A stretch of 64,000 bases of DNA from Bradyrhizobium sp. sBnM-33 (GCF_032917945.1 NZ_CP136624.1:8479001-8543000); one strand, 5' to 3'; counted from the stretch's first letter, positions 53,853 through 63,670 are shown. The notes: generated from the sequence alone by a model not told the origin. Numbers and translations are program-made.

Positions 53853-56800
53853 ATGAATATCTCGAAGTTCTTCATTGAACGCCCGATCTTCGCAATTGTC
53901 TTGTCGATCGTCATTTTCCTGGCAGGCCTCATCTCGATTCCCCTGCTGCCGGTTGGTGAGTATCCTGAAGTTGTTCCGCCCAGTGTGGTGGTGCGTGCGA
54001 CCTATCCGGGCGCCAATCCGAAGGAAACGGCCGAGTCGGTGGCGACGCCGCTCGAGGAGGCGATCAACGGCGTTGAAGGCATCATGTACATGAAGTCGGT
54101 TGCCGGTTCCGATGGTAGCTTGCAGATCGTCGTGACGTTCCAGCCTGGCGTCGACCCCGACACCGCGGCCGTTCGCGTACAGAACCGGGTAAGTCAGGCG
54201 CTCAGCCGACTGCCGGAGCAGGTGCGTCAGTATGGGGTAACGACTCAAAAGCAGTCTCCCACGCCTTTGCTGTATGTGAGCCTTTATTCGTCAGATGGCC
54301 GTTACGATACGCTTTATCTGCGCAATTACCTGACACTGAACGTCAAGGATGAATTGTCGCGTCTCAACGGCATCGGCCATGTCGGACTGTACGGCGCCGG
54401 CGACTACGCCATGCGCGTCTGGCTCGATCCCAATAAGCTGTCGTCACGCAATTTGACTGCCAACGACGTGCTCAAGGCGATACGTGAGCAGAACGTGCAG
54501 GTATCCGCCGGGCAGCTCGGCGCGGAACCGTCTCCCAAAACCACGGACTTTCTGGTCTCGATCAACGTGCGTGGCCGACTCGCCACCGAGGACGAGTTTG
54601 GCGCCATTGTGCTCAAGAGCGGCGAGGACGGCCAGGTGGTTCGCCTTGCCGACGTCGCACGACTCGAACTTGGAGCCGGTGACTACACGATGCGGGTTTT
54701 CGAGGGCAACAAGACCGCAGCAACCGCCGGCGTCTTTCTGTCGCCCGGCGCCAACGCGCTCGGCGTTGCCGATGCGGTTTACGGCCGGTTGAGCAAGCTG
54801 TCGGAAAGCTTTCCCCCGGGCATTACCTACAAGGTGGTCTGGGATCCGACCGTCTTCGTGCGCGAGTCAATTCGTGCAGTGCTGAACACGCTTCTAGAGG
54901 CGGTGTTCCTCGTCATTCTCGTCGTCATCCTCTTCCTGCAAACCTGGCGAGCTTCGGTTATCCCGCTGATTGCCGTGCCGGTGTCCGTGGTTGGCACCTT
55001 TGCTTTCCTGTATCTGCTGGGTTTCTCCATCAACACCCTGACCTTGTTCGGGCTTGTGCTCGCCATCGGCATCGTCGTTGACGACGCAATCGTCGTGGTC
55101 GAGAACGTCGAACACCACATCGGGCGGGGGCTTAGCCCGTATGAAGCCGCCCACCAGGCCATGCGTGAGGTTTCCGGCCCGATTATCGCCATTGCGCTGG
55201 TGCTCTGCGCTGCTTTCGTGCCGATGGCGTTCCTCTCGGGCGTCACCGGTCAGTTCTACAAGCAGTTCGCGGTGACGATCGCAATCTCCACGGTGATATC
55301 TGCGATCAACTCGCTGACCTTGTCGCCGGCCCTGGCCGCGAAGCTGCTGCAGCGGCACGGAGCGCCAAATGACCGGCTGGCGCGGGTTATCGAGGCGGCA
55401 TTCGGCTGGCTGTTCCGCCCGTTCAACCGCCTCTTTCAGGTAAGTGCAGGAGGCTATCAAGGACTGGTGCGCAAGTCGCTCGGCCGACGCGGTGTTGCGC
55501 TTGCGGTTTATGCGGGTCTCCTGGCGATCACGGCTGTGCTGTTCCAGTCGGTGCCTGGCGGCTTTATCCCTGCCCAGGACAAGCTCTACCTGTTCTCGGG
55601 TGCAAAGCTGCCTGAGGGGGCATCTCTTGCCCGGACGGAAGCGGTCACCCGAAAGATGGACGAAATCGCCCGCACCGTCGAGGGCGTGGACTTTGTCAAT
55701 GCCTATGCTGGGTTCAACGCGTTGCAGTTCGTGAATACGCCGAACATCACGACCGCCTATATCCTCCTCAAGCCGTACGGCGAGCGTAACCGCAGCGCGG
55801 CGGAGATCACCGCCGAACTCAACGCCAAGTTTGCTGGCATCAAGGACGGGTTCTCGTACGCGCTGCTTCCGCCACCCATTCAAGGGCTTGGGAACGGATC
55901 GGGCTATTCGTTGTACCTCAAGGATCGAGCGGGCTTAGGTCATGGCGCCCTGCAGGACGCTTTGAACGTGTTCATGGCCGAGATCGCACGAACGCCGGGC
56001 ATGACCCATCCCGTCAGTTCCTATCAGGCCAACATTCCTCAGCTCGAGGTCAAGATCGATCGTGTGAAAGCCAAGGCACAGGGCGTGGCGCTATCCGACC
56101 TGTTCGAAACGTTGCAGGTCTATCTTGGCTCGAGCTACATCAACGACTTCAACAAGTTCGGCCGGGTATACAGGGTCTTGGCCCAGGCGGACGCATCATT
56201 TCGCCAGCAGGCGGAAGACATCGGAAATCTACGCACGCGTAACGCGCGCGGTGATATGGTGCCGATCAGTTCGATGGTGACCGTTGTGCCGACTTTCGGC
56301 CCCGATCCGGTGGTCCGCTACAACGGCTTCCCGGCGGCAGACGTCATCGGTGATTCCGATCCCCGAGTGCTTTCGTCGGCGGAGGTCATTACCAAGATCA
56401 CAGAGATCGCAAAGCGCGTATTGCCCCGTGGCATCGAGATGGAGTGGACGGATCTGAGCTATCAGCAGGTGACCCAGAGCAATGCGGCGCCCGTTGTCTT
56501 CCTGCTCGCGGTGATCCTTGTCTTCCTGGTCCTCGCCGCGTTGTACGAGAGCTGGACGCTGCCCCTGGCGGTGATCCTCATCGTGCCGATGTGCATATTC
56601 TCGGCACTGTTCGGCGTCTGGCTCACGGGCGGCGACAACAACATCTTTGTGCAGGTCGGATTGGTCGTGCTCATGGGGCTCGCGTGCAAGAACGCCATCC
56701 TCATCGTCGAGTTCGCTCGCGAGCTCGAAATTCAGGGCAAAGGCATCGTCGAAGCGGCGCTAGAAGCCTGCCATTTGCGGCTGCGCCCCATCGTGATGAC

Positions 56801-57023
56801 GTCGGTTGCATTTATCGCCGGCTGCGTGCCGCTGCTGCTCGGTCATGGAGCCGGTCACGAGGTTCGTGCGGCGATCGGCGTCACGGTTCTGGCTGGCATG
56901 CTGGGCGTCACCCTGTTCGGTCTGTTCCTGACTCCAGTGTTTTATGTAGCGTTGCGCAAGTGGTCCGCCGCGCGTGCAGTGATCGAGCCATCGCTGACGC
57001 GAGCCTCTCTCAATGCTGAATGA
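53853..57023 (+). CDS. RND multidrug efflux pump (MexF/AcrB-type)
   Basis: A full-length 1056-aa HAE1-family pump starting MNISKFFIERPIFAIVLSIV, with GAGGAG upstream. Twelve membrane helices and two periplasmic loops are expected. The proton-relay residues are present: Asp-Asp in GIVVDDAIVVVENVE (TM4) and Lys in GLACKNAILIVEF (TM10). It exports hydrophobic or amphiphilic drugs driven by protons, together with the adaptor encoded just upstream. No TolC-type partner gene lies in the window. Confidence 0.95.
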   Translation: MNISKFFIERPIFAIVLSIVIFLAGLISIPLLPVGEYPEVVPPSVVVRATYPGANPKETAESVATPLEEAINGVEGIMYMKSVAGSDGSLQIVVTFQPGVDPDTAAVRVQNRVSQALSRLPEQVRQYGVTTQKQSPTPLLYVSLYSSDGRYDTLYLRNYLTLNVKDELSRLNGIGHVGLYGAGDYAMRVWLDPNKLSSRNLTANDVLKAIREQNVQVSAGQLGAEPSPKTTDFLVSINVRGRLATEDEFGAIVLKSGEDGQVVRLADVARLELGAGDYTMRVFEGNKTAATAGVFLSPGANALGVADAVYGRLSKLSESFPPGITYKVVWDPTVFVRESIRAVLNTLLEAVFLVILVVILFLQTWRASVIPLIAVPVSVVGTFAFLYLLGFSINTLTLFGLVLAIGIVVDDAIVVVENVEHHIGRGLSPYEAAHQAMREVSGPIIAIALVLCAAFVPMAFLSGVTGQFYKQFAVTIAISTVISAINSLTLSPALAAKLLQRHGAPNDRLARVIEAAFGWLFRPFNRLFQVSAGGYQGLVRKSLGRRGVALAVYAGLLAITAVLFQSVPGGFIPAQDKLYLFSGAKLPEGASLARTEAVTRKMDEIARTVEGVDFVNAYAGFNALQFVNTPNITTAYILLKPYGERNRSAAEITAELNAKFAGIKDGFSYALLPPPIQGLGNGSGYSLYLKDRAGLGHGALQDALNVFMAEIARTPGMTHPVSSYQANIPQLEVKIDRVKAKAQGVALSDLFETLQVYLGSSYINDFNKFGRVYRVLAQADASFRQQAEDIGNLRTRNARGDMVPISSMVTVVPTFGPDPVVRYNGFPAADVIGDSDPRVLSSAEVITKITEIAKRVLPRGIEMEWTDLSYQQVTQSNAAPVVFLLAVILVFLVLAALYESWTLPLAVILIVPMCIFSALFGVWLTGGDNNIFVQVGLVVLMGLACKNAILIVEFARELEIQGKGIVEAALEACHLRLRPIVMTSVAFIAGCVPLLLGHGAGHEVRAAIGVTVLAGMLGVTLFGLFLTPVFYVALRKWSAARAVIEPSLTRASLNAE

Positions 57024-57166
57024 GCACCACCGTCAGCAAGCAAAGGAAAGAGAATGTTGTAGAGCAGTTTCAGCAGCTGGATCCATAGCCCGATCAGCGG
57101 GAGATTGAGCAAAAGCAGCACGTTCCCGATGTACATGCTGGCGATCCATCGAATGTTATGAAACAA
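57023..57166 (-). pseudogene. TctA-type transporter fragment
   Basis: Forty-eight minus-strand codons (IRWIASMYIGNVLLLLNLPL then IGLWIQLLKLLYNILFPLL) match a transmembrane segment of the TctA permease of tripartite tricarboxylate transporters. Nothing else of the gene is present; the pump gene adjoins directly. It may be kin to the TctC relic at the other side of the island. Confidence 0.6.
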
Positions 57167-57285
57167 CGTTCACGTGTAGGACAGTTCCATCCTGTCTGGC
57201 AGCACCATCTTTTCCCCTGAACGATCAATAGCCTATTGGAAGGCAGCTTTTTGCGCCGCTCCTGATACACGGGGGTGATGCATCT

Positions 57286-58371
57286 ATGGTTCTAAGAATG
57301 GCCTGCCCAACAAAAAGAAAAGGCTCCGACAACTGGTACTACCGCCGCACAATCCCAGCGGATGTCCGAGTGATCTTGCAGAAGCTACCGAAGGAGCGTC
57401 GCCCTCGCGGCTGGTACAAGACGCACATTAGCATCTCACTCGGCACTGCTGATCGCGTTGCCGCCAAGGCGAAATGCCCGGAGGTGTCTGCCAGCGTAGA
57501 GCGACAGCTCAAAGCATTGCGTGAAGGCCCCAAGCCACTCGCAGCCAAGCAGATCGCCTCGCTGTCCGGCATCGTCTACCGCGCCTTTGCAGACGGGCTA
57601 GAGAATAATCCCGGCCTAACGGTCGACGGTTGGCTCAGAGTTGCCGAGGCAAACGAGGCAGCCAAACGGGGCAACCCTCTCCTCATTGCCCAGAGCAACG
57701 CGGAGCGGCGAGCGACCACCATGGAGCAACGCTTTGGAGGACTGGCCGACGCCACGCTGGTCAGAGAAGGCCTCGTAGCTGACGATGAGAGCCGGTGGAA
57801 GCTGATTGAAGCTCTGTCTCGCGATCTCACGGAGGGCGCGAAAAAGCTCGCAAGGAATGCCGACGGCGATTACTCGCCAGACACTTACGTCACCCGCTTC
57901 CCCTTACCGACCGAGGCAAAGCCGTCCGCTCAGGCTGGTCGATCTCTCACTGCGCTCGCAGACGCTTGGCAGACTGGCGCTCTCGCCAGAGGAGTTCGCC
58001 CACGCGACGCAAAGCGATGGAAGGCCGTCGTCCTCCGTTTCCAGAAATGGCTGACCCACGATGATCTGAGCCGCGTTACACCGGCGACCGTTCAATCATG
58101 GGGCGACGAGAAGAGCGCTGCTGGTATCAAGGCCAAAACCATCAACGACACGGACTTTGCTGCGCTGAGAGCCGTGTTTGGCTGGGGCATGGAACGCGGA
58201 TGGATGTCAACAAACCCTGCATTGGGAAGGAGGATCGTGGGACGGGGAAAGAAGATCACCCGCGAGAAGTTCTTCTTACCAGACGAGATCCCATCAATCC
58301 TCGGAGCTGCACTGGCCGTTCAAGGCACTAAGCGGGAAAACCCGAAGACCACGGCGGCTAATCCCCAATGA
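57286..58371 (+). mobile_element. Tyrosine integrase gene lacking its catalytic domain
   Basis: The 361-aa product has the N-terminal region of rhizobial phage/island integrases (GSDNWYYRRTIPADVRVILQ) and a SAM-like core-binding domain (LTALADAWQTGALARGVRPR, TVQSWGDEKSAAGIKAKTIN, AVFGWGMERGWMSTNPA). It ends at KRENPKTTAANPQ, just where the catalytic domain with R-H-R-Y residues should begin. No continuation is found in other frames downstream. It lies 325 bp from the right 260-bp repeat, as expected for an island integrase, but is almost certainly inactive. Confidence 0.85.
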
Positions 58372-58696
58372 GCAGCGCGGCTCTCGGATCGCATGCGCGC
58401 CGATCACCTGCGCCTAACTGCGTTCACGAGGCATGATTTGAACCGGTGAAGTTCAGTACGAGCCTGAACGATCTGCATTGTTTGAAGAGGTCAGAACCCC
58501 ATGAGTCAATCAGCAACTCGGGGCGGTGTCGCGGAGGCAGCCCTGATCGACATTGCAGCCGCTCTTACATTCGGTCACAGGCGCGGTCGGTTTCAAAGAA
58601 AAGCACTGAAGATAACAATGAATGGTTGGCCTAGTGTTAGGGCGCAAATAGCCCGCAAGAAATTAGCTCGATTTGTCAATTGCTTATGCATAAGAG
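58372..58696. other. Remnant DNA between integrase and right repeat
   Basis: Short frames only. I could not identify the missing integrase catalytic motifs in any frame, so a deletion rather than a simple frameshift is likely. Confidence 0.4.
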
Positions 58697-58956
58697 TGGC
58701 GGAGAGAGTGGGAGTCAAACTCACGATTTTCAATCATTCCACTTCGAAGAAGACTGAAAGCTGCTGAGTAAGCGCTCGCCTGCCTCCGCCAAAGATTTCG
58801 AGTCTGAGCCGGGTTCGATTCCGGTCGGCGATTGTGGAGACCGGAACGGCATGGGCCCTGCCTGCTGCCGAGCGCTTGCTGATTTATTTTTGCGAGCTAC
58901 TGCCGTCCGTCATCTTGTTGGTATTCCTGTTGGTATCCGCAGCAATCGGCGACTAA
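58697..58956. repeat. Right copy of the 260-bp island-end direct repeat
   Basis: This copy is about 98% identical to 12689-12947, in the same orientation. It begins with the tRNA-Ser-like 3' end on the minus strand and ends at GCAATCGGCGACTAA. Beyond it the sequence differs from the left copy. It separates the island from the ptx operon. Confidence 0.75.
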
Positions 58957-59150
58957 AACTATTGCAAATTCAACTCGTTATGCGACTAGGCGATTGTCGG
59001 CCAGGGGCACCACGCTTCGCCCTCGCGGGCTACGCGTGGCGCAGGGACGCAGAACTGCGAGACCGGAGCGTGCCCTGCGAAGCTTGAGCGTGCGAAAGCG
59101 AAGACGGACAGCTTTCGCAGCTTCGATTGCAAGCGGCCGGTTAACGACAG
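58957..59150. other. Spacer between island end and ptxE
   Basis: No gene is seen. It contains GC-rich partial inverted repeats (CACGCTTCGCCCT.., GGGCTACGCGTG) that may end ptx transcription. Confidence 0.3.
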
Positions 59151-60029
59151 CTAAATGGGAAGACCTCGCTCCCAGCTCCGCGCCGCGTCGAACATTGCCA
59201 TTGCCGGGGCGGTAGGAGGCAAAGTCGCTGGCACGATCAGCTTGATCTCCTTGTCGAGTTCGACCCCTTCGATTCGAAGAGCGACCAGCTGCTCTGTAGC
59301 AACTTCGTCGGCAACAGAGGCTTCCATGACAATCGAGGCACCGCAGCCGGCGCGGACCGCGCGCTTGACAGCCTCGGTGCTGCCGAAACCATCGATGATG
59401 GTCAGGGATTTCGCGATTGATCCCAGTTGCCGGCGCAAGAGATAACCGGTTCCGGTGCCGGATTCACCGCCCAGCAGCGGCTCGGTCTGCAAGTCAGTCA
59501 CGGACACGGATCCACGTCGGGCCCAACGATGACCGGATCCCACGATGACGACGAGCGGCTCCCGCCTCCAGGTGCGCGCGGTAAAGCCCGGTCGTTCATC
59601 CCACCATTCCATTGCTGCAACGTCAGCTTCGCCTCGTTCCAGCCGGGCGACTACATCCGAGTTCGATCCAAGCCATTGTTCGACCGGGATGCCGGCACTT
59701 TGCCGAAAGGCTGCGATGTGAGGCTGCAGCAAGTATGTACCAACGTTGCTCGATGCCGCCAAACGCAGCGCAGGAAGGTGAATCAGGCTGCGCACGCGGC
59801 CGGCCGTCTCGACCAGCGCGCGCGCCAGCGGAAGAAAGCGGGCGCCTTGATCCGTCGGCGTGGCGCTGCCACGCTGACGTACTAACAGAGGCGCAGCCAA
59901 GACTTCCTCCAATTGGCGGATATGATCCACGATGGTGGATGGCGCCAGATCAAGTTCACGCGCCGCTGCACGAACGCCCCGCGTCGCGATCACGGTCACG
60001 AAGGAGCGGGCATGGATCAGATTCAGCAT
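59151..60029 (-). CDS. ptxE: LysR-family regulator of the phosphite operon (PtxE)
   Basis: A 292-aa LysR protein with helix-turn-helix (VRAAARELDLAPSTIVDHIR, LLVRQRGSATPTDQGARFLP) and effector domain (RLAASSNVGTYLLQPHIAAF). The start lies 1 bp after the ptxD stop, the same position ptxE has in the characterised ptxABCDE operons. Assignment to PtxE rests on this position as much as on sequence. An inverted repeat upstream of ptxA may be its binding site. Confidence 0.82.
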   Translation of the reverse strand: MLNLIHARSFVTVIATRGVRAAARELDLAPSTIVDHIRQLEEVLAAPLLVRQRGSATPTDQGARFLPLARALVETAGRVRSLIHLPALRLAASSNVGTYLLQPHIAAFRQSAGIPVEQWLGSNSDVVARLERGEADVAAMEWWDERPGFTARTWRREPLVVIVGSGHRWARRGSVSVTDLQTEPLLGGESGTGTGYLLRRQLGSIAKSLTIIDGFGSTEAVKRAVRAGCGASIVMEASVADEVATEQLVALRIEGVELDKEIKLIVPATLPPTAPAMAMFDAARSWERGLPI

Positions 60030-60030
60030 T

Positions 60031-61044
60031 TCATTTCGTCAATGCAGGATTTCTGATTTTTCTCGCCGGGCTGTTGATGGCCCCGCGAGGCATCTTGCCG
60101 GCCAAGGCCTCGATGATGCTGGTCGCTGCGGATAACTCGATCTCTCGCCTCACCGACATCACCGCTGACCCGATATGCGGCGTCAATACGGTTCGGGCAC
60201 CCGGCCTGGTCAATCTCGTGTCGATTGACGTTGGCCGGTCGGGCCGCGCCCAGTCCTCGCATTCGAAAACATCGGCGGCATATCCTCCGAGCTGACCGCT
60301 ATCGAGCGCATCGGCCACGGCGGCTTCATTGACGAGTGAACCCCGTGCGGGGTTGACGAGTAACGCGCCGCGCCGCATCCGGCCGATCGCTTCTGCATCG
60401 ATCAAACCGGTGGTGGCCTCCGTCAGCGGCAGACCCAGCACCACGATGTCGGCTGATTTCAACACATTCTCGAGCGCCATCGCTTCCACACCGGGGCTCT
60501 CGAACGGCTCGGCGTCATATGCGACGATGCGGCAGCCAAATCCGGAAAGCCGGCGCGCAATGGCCTGGCCGACCCGGCCGAAGCCGACGATCCCCACCGT
60601 CGAGTTGCCGATGCCGGTTCCGTAAAGCTGAGGCCGCCAGCCGGCGAATCCCGATTTGCGAATTCCCGCATCACCGGCGGCAATATGCCGCCCCAGCGCG
60701 ATCATCAATCCGACAGCCAGTTCAGCCGTCGGTTCGGTGAGAAGGTCCGGCACGATTGTTACCTGGATGCCGCGTTCGCTTGCGGCATCGACGTCGATAT
60801 TGTCATAGCCCTTCAACGCGGCGCCGATGACTTTCAGGTTCGGGCATTGCTCGAGAAACGCCCGGTCGACGCAATCGGTCATGAATGCCATTAGCCCGGC
60901 TGCTTGCCTGCAGCGTTCGATCACCTCGTGATAGCTCCATGGTTCGGGCCTATCGTTTGCAACGATGCAAGCAACGCCGTCGAACACGGCGCGGGTCTCG
61001 GGGAAGATCCGGTTTGTCAGAACGATGAGCGGCAACTCTGTCAT
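60031..61044 (-). CDS. ptxD: Phosphonate (phosphite) dehydrogenase PtxD
   Basis: This 337-aa D-2-hydroxyacid dehydrogenase-family enzyme matches PtxD, which oxidises phosphite to phosphate with NAD. Diagnostic stretches are LKVIGAALKGYDNIDVDAAS, PDLLTEPTAELAVGLMIALG, GWRPQLYGTGIGNSTVGIVG (Rossmann GFGRVGQA), NPARGS, YAADVFECEDWARPDRP and LTPHIGSAV with the catalytic His. PtxD-specific residues (Lys in LKGYDN, the EDWARPDRP loop) set it apart from ordinary 2-hydroxyacid dehydrogenases. It is preceded by its own uptake genes. Confidence 0.93.
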   Translation of the reverse strand: MTELPLIVLTNRIFPETRAVFDGVACIVANDRPEPWSYHEVIERCRQAAGLMAFMTDCVDRAFLEQCPNLKVIGAALKGYDNIDVDAASERGIQVTIVPDLLTEPTAELAVGLMIALGRHIAAGDAGIRKSGFAGWRPQLYGTGIGNSTVGIVGFGRVGQAIARRLSGFGCRIVAYDAEPFESPGVEAMALENVLKSADIVVLGLPLTEATTGLIDAEAIGRMRRGALLVNPARGSLVNEAAVADALDSGQLGGYAADVFECEDWARPDRPTSIDTRLTRPGARTVLTPHIGSAVMSVRREIELSAATSIIEALAGKMPRGAINSPARKIRNPALTK

Positions 61045-61054
61045 CGAGGCACGG

Positions 61055-61861
61055 TTACTTGAGCGATTTTCGCAAGTACGCGCCGACGCTGTCGACGATT
61101 ACAACGCATGCGAGGATCGAAAGCAGGATGGCCGAAACCTGGTCGTAGTTCAGGAGGCGCAGAGCCGAGATCAGCTCGAAACCGATTCCCCCTGCGCCAA
61201 CGATGCCGAGCACGGCGGAAGCGCGGAAATGATACTCCCACCGGTAGATCGTGACATCGGTGAGCTGCGGCAGGACTTGCGGCAGAACGGCGTGCTGGAT
61301 GACTTGCAACGGCGTCGCGCCCGCGGCGCGAGCCGCTTCCAGCGGCTTGGGATCGACATGTTCGATTGCCTCGGCATAGAACTTGCCGACCATGCCGATC
61401 GAATGCAGCGCCAGCGCAAGGACACCAGGCAGCGCCCCGAAACCAACCGCGGCGACAAACAGAACGCCAAGGATGATCTCCGGCACCGAACGCAAGAAGG
61501 CGAGGAATGTCCGAACCGCCAGATAAACGGTCGGGTGCGGGCTCGTATTGGGAGCGGCCAAAAGTGCGAGCGGCAAGGAGAAGGCCACGGCGAGCGCCGT
61601 CCCGGCGATCGACATCGCAAGCGTGTCCAGAAGCGGCCGCAACCATGGTTGCCAGCGGCTGAAATCCGGCGGTACCATTTCAGAGGCTAGCGTACCGATC
61701 GCAGGCCCGCTCTCCAGAAATCGCTGCGCGTCGAAAAAGCCCGTGGCCGCCAGCGCCGCTACGCACGCAGCGATGATCAAGCCGACGAGGCCCGCCCCGC
61801 GCAAGGCGGAGCGGCGTTGTTCTTCGAGAATGGCGTCAAACGTGTGCGAAACCGATTTCAT
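61055..61861 (-). CDS. ptxC: Phosphite ABC transporter permease PtxC
   Basis: A PhnE-type permease of 268 aa starting MKSVSHTFDAILEE (61861), 4 bp after the ptxB stop. Several hydrophobic helices and the cytoplasmic EAA loop (EHVDPKPLEAARAAGATPLQ) are visible. It forms the membrane channel with the PtxA ATPase and receives phosphite from PtxB. The neighbouring ptxD makes phosphite a likelier substrate than organic phosphonates. Confidence 0.9.
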   Translation of the reverse strand: MKSVSHTFDAILEEQRRSALRGAGLVGLIIAACVAALAATGFFDAQRFLESGPAIGTLASEMVPPDFSRWQPWLRPLLDTLAMSIAGTALAVAFSLPLALLAAPNTSPHPTVYLAVRTFLAFLRSVPEIILGVLFVAAVGFGALPGVLALALHSIGMVGKFYAEAIEHVDPKPLEAARAAGATPLQVIQHAVLPQVLPQLTDVTIYRWEYHFRASAVLGIVGAGGIGFELISALRLLNYDQVSAILLSILACVVIVDSVGAYLRKSLK

Positions 61862-61865
61862 TGTT

Positions 61866-62738
61866 TCACAGCTTGGCAATATCGAGTTGGAGCACTTTCG
61901 CCATGTCGCGCAGCACGTCGTAATCCTTGTCAGTCGCCGTCGCGATAGCCTCGACGCGGAACAGCTTGAGGATGGCCGGATCGTTGAGGTCGAGGAACGC
62001 CCGCTTGATAGCGTTCTTGAGCTCGGGTTTCAGAAAGCCCTGCACAGTGAGTGGATAGTTCGGAATCGGTTCGGATAGCGCGAGCTGCCTGAGCTTGGTG
62101 GAATCGATCTTCTTGGTTTCGACCAAGACCCGGTAAATGGATTCGGATAACGCCCCCGCGGGCACCTGCCCGGCAGCGACGGCGCGCGCCACCGCATCGT
62201 GTTGGCCCAGATGGACGACCTTATAGTCGGCGTCTCCGATCAGCCCTTGCTTGGCGAGAAGGGCGCGCGGCGCAAGATGGCTCGACGTGGAAGCCCGATC
62301 ACCGAATGCGAATGGCTTGCCCTTAATGTCGGCCAGTTCCTTCACCGGGCCATCCGCCGTGGCTATCAGGATTGACTGATAATTGGGTTTACCCTTTTCG
62401 ACGCCTACGCCGAAGGGCTCGATTTCCGGCGCTTTCGACTTGGCGAGCACGTAGGAGAACGGGCCAAAATATCCGACCTCGATGCGTCCGAACCGCATCG
62501 CCTCGATCATCGACGAATAGTCCGTGGTGACGATGATCTCGACGGGTCTCTTGAGCACCTCCTCAAGGTACTTCTTGAGCGGCTGTGCATTCTGAATGAT
62601 GGTCGACGCGTTCTCGTCGGGAAGCAGTGCGATACGCAGCTTGTCGGGGTTTGTCTTGTCGGCGGCAAATGCCGGAGCGGCGAGCACGCAGAGCCCGGCC
62701 GCGGCCGATGCAACGAGGAAGTTGCGGCGCTGAATCAT
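61866..62738 (-). CDS. ptxB: Phosphite-binding periplasmic protein PtxB
   Basis: A 290-aa PhnD-family solute-binding protein with signal peptide (RRNFLVASAAAGLCVLAAPA). Ligand-site features of the family include TTDYSSMIEAM, GYFGPFSYVLAK and FGDRASTSSHLAPRALL, whose Ser/Thr residues hold the P-oxyanion. It captures phosphite for the PtxAC transporter. Confidence 0.91.
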   Translation of the reverse strand: MIQRRNFLVASAAAGLCVLAAPAFAADKTNPDKLRIALLPDENASTIIQNAQPLKKYLEEVLKRPVEIIVTTDYSSMIEAMRFGRIEVGYFGPFSYVLAKSKAPEIEPFGVGVEKGKPNYQSILIATADGPVKELADIKGKPFAFGDRASTSSHLAPRALLAKQGLIGDADYKVVHLGQHDAVARAVAAGQVPAGALSESIYRVLVETKKIDSTKLRQLALSEPIPNYPLTVQGFLKPELKNAIKRAFLDLNDPAILKLFRVEAIATATDKDYDVLRDMAKVLQLDIAKL

Positions 62739-62768
62739 CTGATTTCTCCATCTAGATTGAGGGCTCGA

Positions 62769-63527
62769 CTAAGCCGCTTTGGCCAAGCCTTTGCGTTCCA
62801 TCGCATAGATACGATCGAGCGTAACCGACCCGAGTTGATCCGGCGCCCCTTCGAAAACGATGCCGCCCTGCGCGAGGCCGATGATGTGATCGGCGAACCG
62901 ACATGCCAGATCGACCTGATGCAGGCTGACGATCGCGGTGATCCCGTCCTCGCGGCAGATCCGATGAAGATCTTCGAGCACCCGGACGGACGTGGCAGGA
63001 TCGAGGCTCGCGACGGGTTCATCGGCGAGCATGATTTCCGGCTTTTGGGCCATGGCGCGCGCGATGCCGACGCGTTGCTGTTGTCCACCGGAAAGCTGAT
63101 CGGCGCGGTCCAGCGCCCTGTCGGCAAGTCCGACCCGGTCAAGCGCCTCCAGGGCCAGCAGGCGGTCAGCGCACGGCAGCGGAAAAATCGACCGCACCAC
63201 ACTGTGCGCAGCAAGCCGTCCTGTCAGCACGTTGTCGAGCGCCGACAGCCGGCCGATCAAATGATGTTGCTGGAACACCATTCCAGTCCGCCGCCGATGC
63301 GCCCGCAACTGTGTGCGGCTAGAGAAGATCGATCCACGCCCCTCGACGCAAACCTCACCCGACGTAGGCCGCACGAGCCCATTGAGGCTGCGCAGCAATG
63401 TCGATTTTCCCGCCCCTGAGGTGCCGAGAAGAACGATGAATTTTCCCCGCTCGAACATGGCAGTGGTCGGCCGCAGCGCCACGACCCCATTGGGATATGT
63501 AACGGTCACGTTCTGGAGCGACAGCAT
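62769..63527 (-). CDS. ptxA: Phosphite ABC transporter ATPase PtxA
   Basis: A PhnC-type ABC ATPase. I start it at MLSLQNVTVTYPNGVVALRP (63527), giving 252 aa; the frame is open to 63596. Walker A GTSGAGKSTLL, Q-loop MVFQQHH, signature LSGGQQQRVGIARAM, Walker B IMLADEPVASLDP and H-loop VSLHQVD are all present. First gene of ptxABCDE. A Pho-box-like sequence and an inverted repeat lie in its upstream region. Confidence 0.92.
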   Translation of the reverse strand: MLSLQNVTVTYPNGVVALRPTTAMFERGKFIVLLGTSGAGKSTLLRSLNGLVRPTSGEVCVEGRGSIFSSRTQLRAHRRRTGMVFQQHHLIGRLSALDNVLTGRLAAHSVVRSIFPLPCADRLLALEALDRVGLADRALDRADQLSGGQQQRVGIARAMAQKPEIMLADEPVASLDPATSVRVLEDLHRICREDGITAIVSLHQVDLACRFADHIIGLAQGGIVFEGAPDQLGSVTLDRIYAMERKGLAKAA

Positions 63528-63556
63528 CTCGAACCTCGCAGCGTGTTCGCTGTTTC

Positions 63557-63579
63557 CGAACAAAATCGTTAATTGTTCG
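63557..63579. promoter_or_regulatory. Inverted repeat upstream of ptxA
   Basis: CGAACAA and TTGTTCG form a perfect 7-bp inverted repeat with a 9-bp spacer. A further TGTTCG arm at 63544-63549 pairs with CGAACA at 7-bp spacing. The geometry is that of a LysR-type site and could be bound by PtxE. Confidence 0.4.
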
Positions 63580-63602
63580 CTTAGTCCGACTATCAAGCGT
63601 CC

Positions 63603-63620
63603 ATGACGTCAGGATGACAC
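63603..63620 (-). promoter_or_regulatory. Pho-box-like element of the ptx promoter
   Basis: On the minus strand GTGTCAT-CCTG-ACGTCAT matches the PhoB repeat CTGTCAT-N4-CTGTCAT in 11 of 14 positions, with the correct 4-bp spacer. It is followed 7-8 bp later by TTGATAGT, a possible -10 element, and lies 75 bp upstream of ptxA. It implies induction by phosphate starvation. Confidence 0.55.
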
Positions 63621-63670
63621 AGGCCCAAGGCAGGCTCGATGCCCGACCTGCTGGTCCGAGCTACTCTCTC

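Noticed and set aside
54894..55883. 329-codon minus-strand frame inside the RND pump gene
   Set aside because: Antisense to a full-length pump with all key residues; no domain on this strand.
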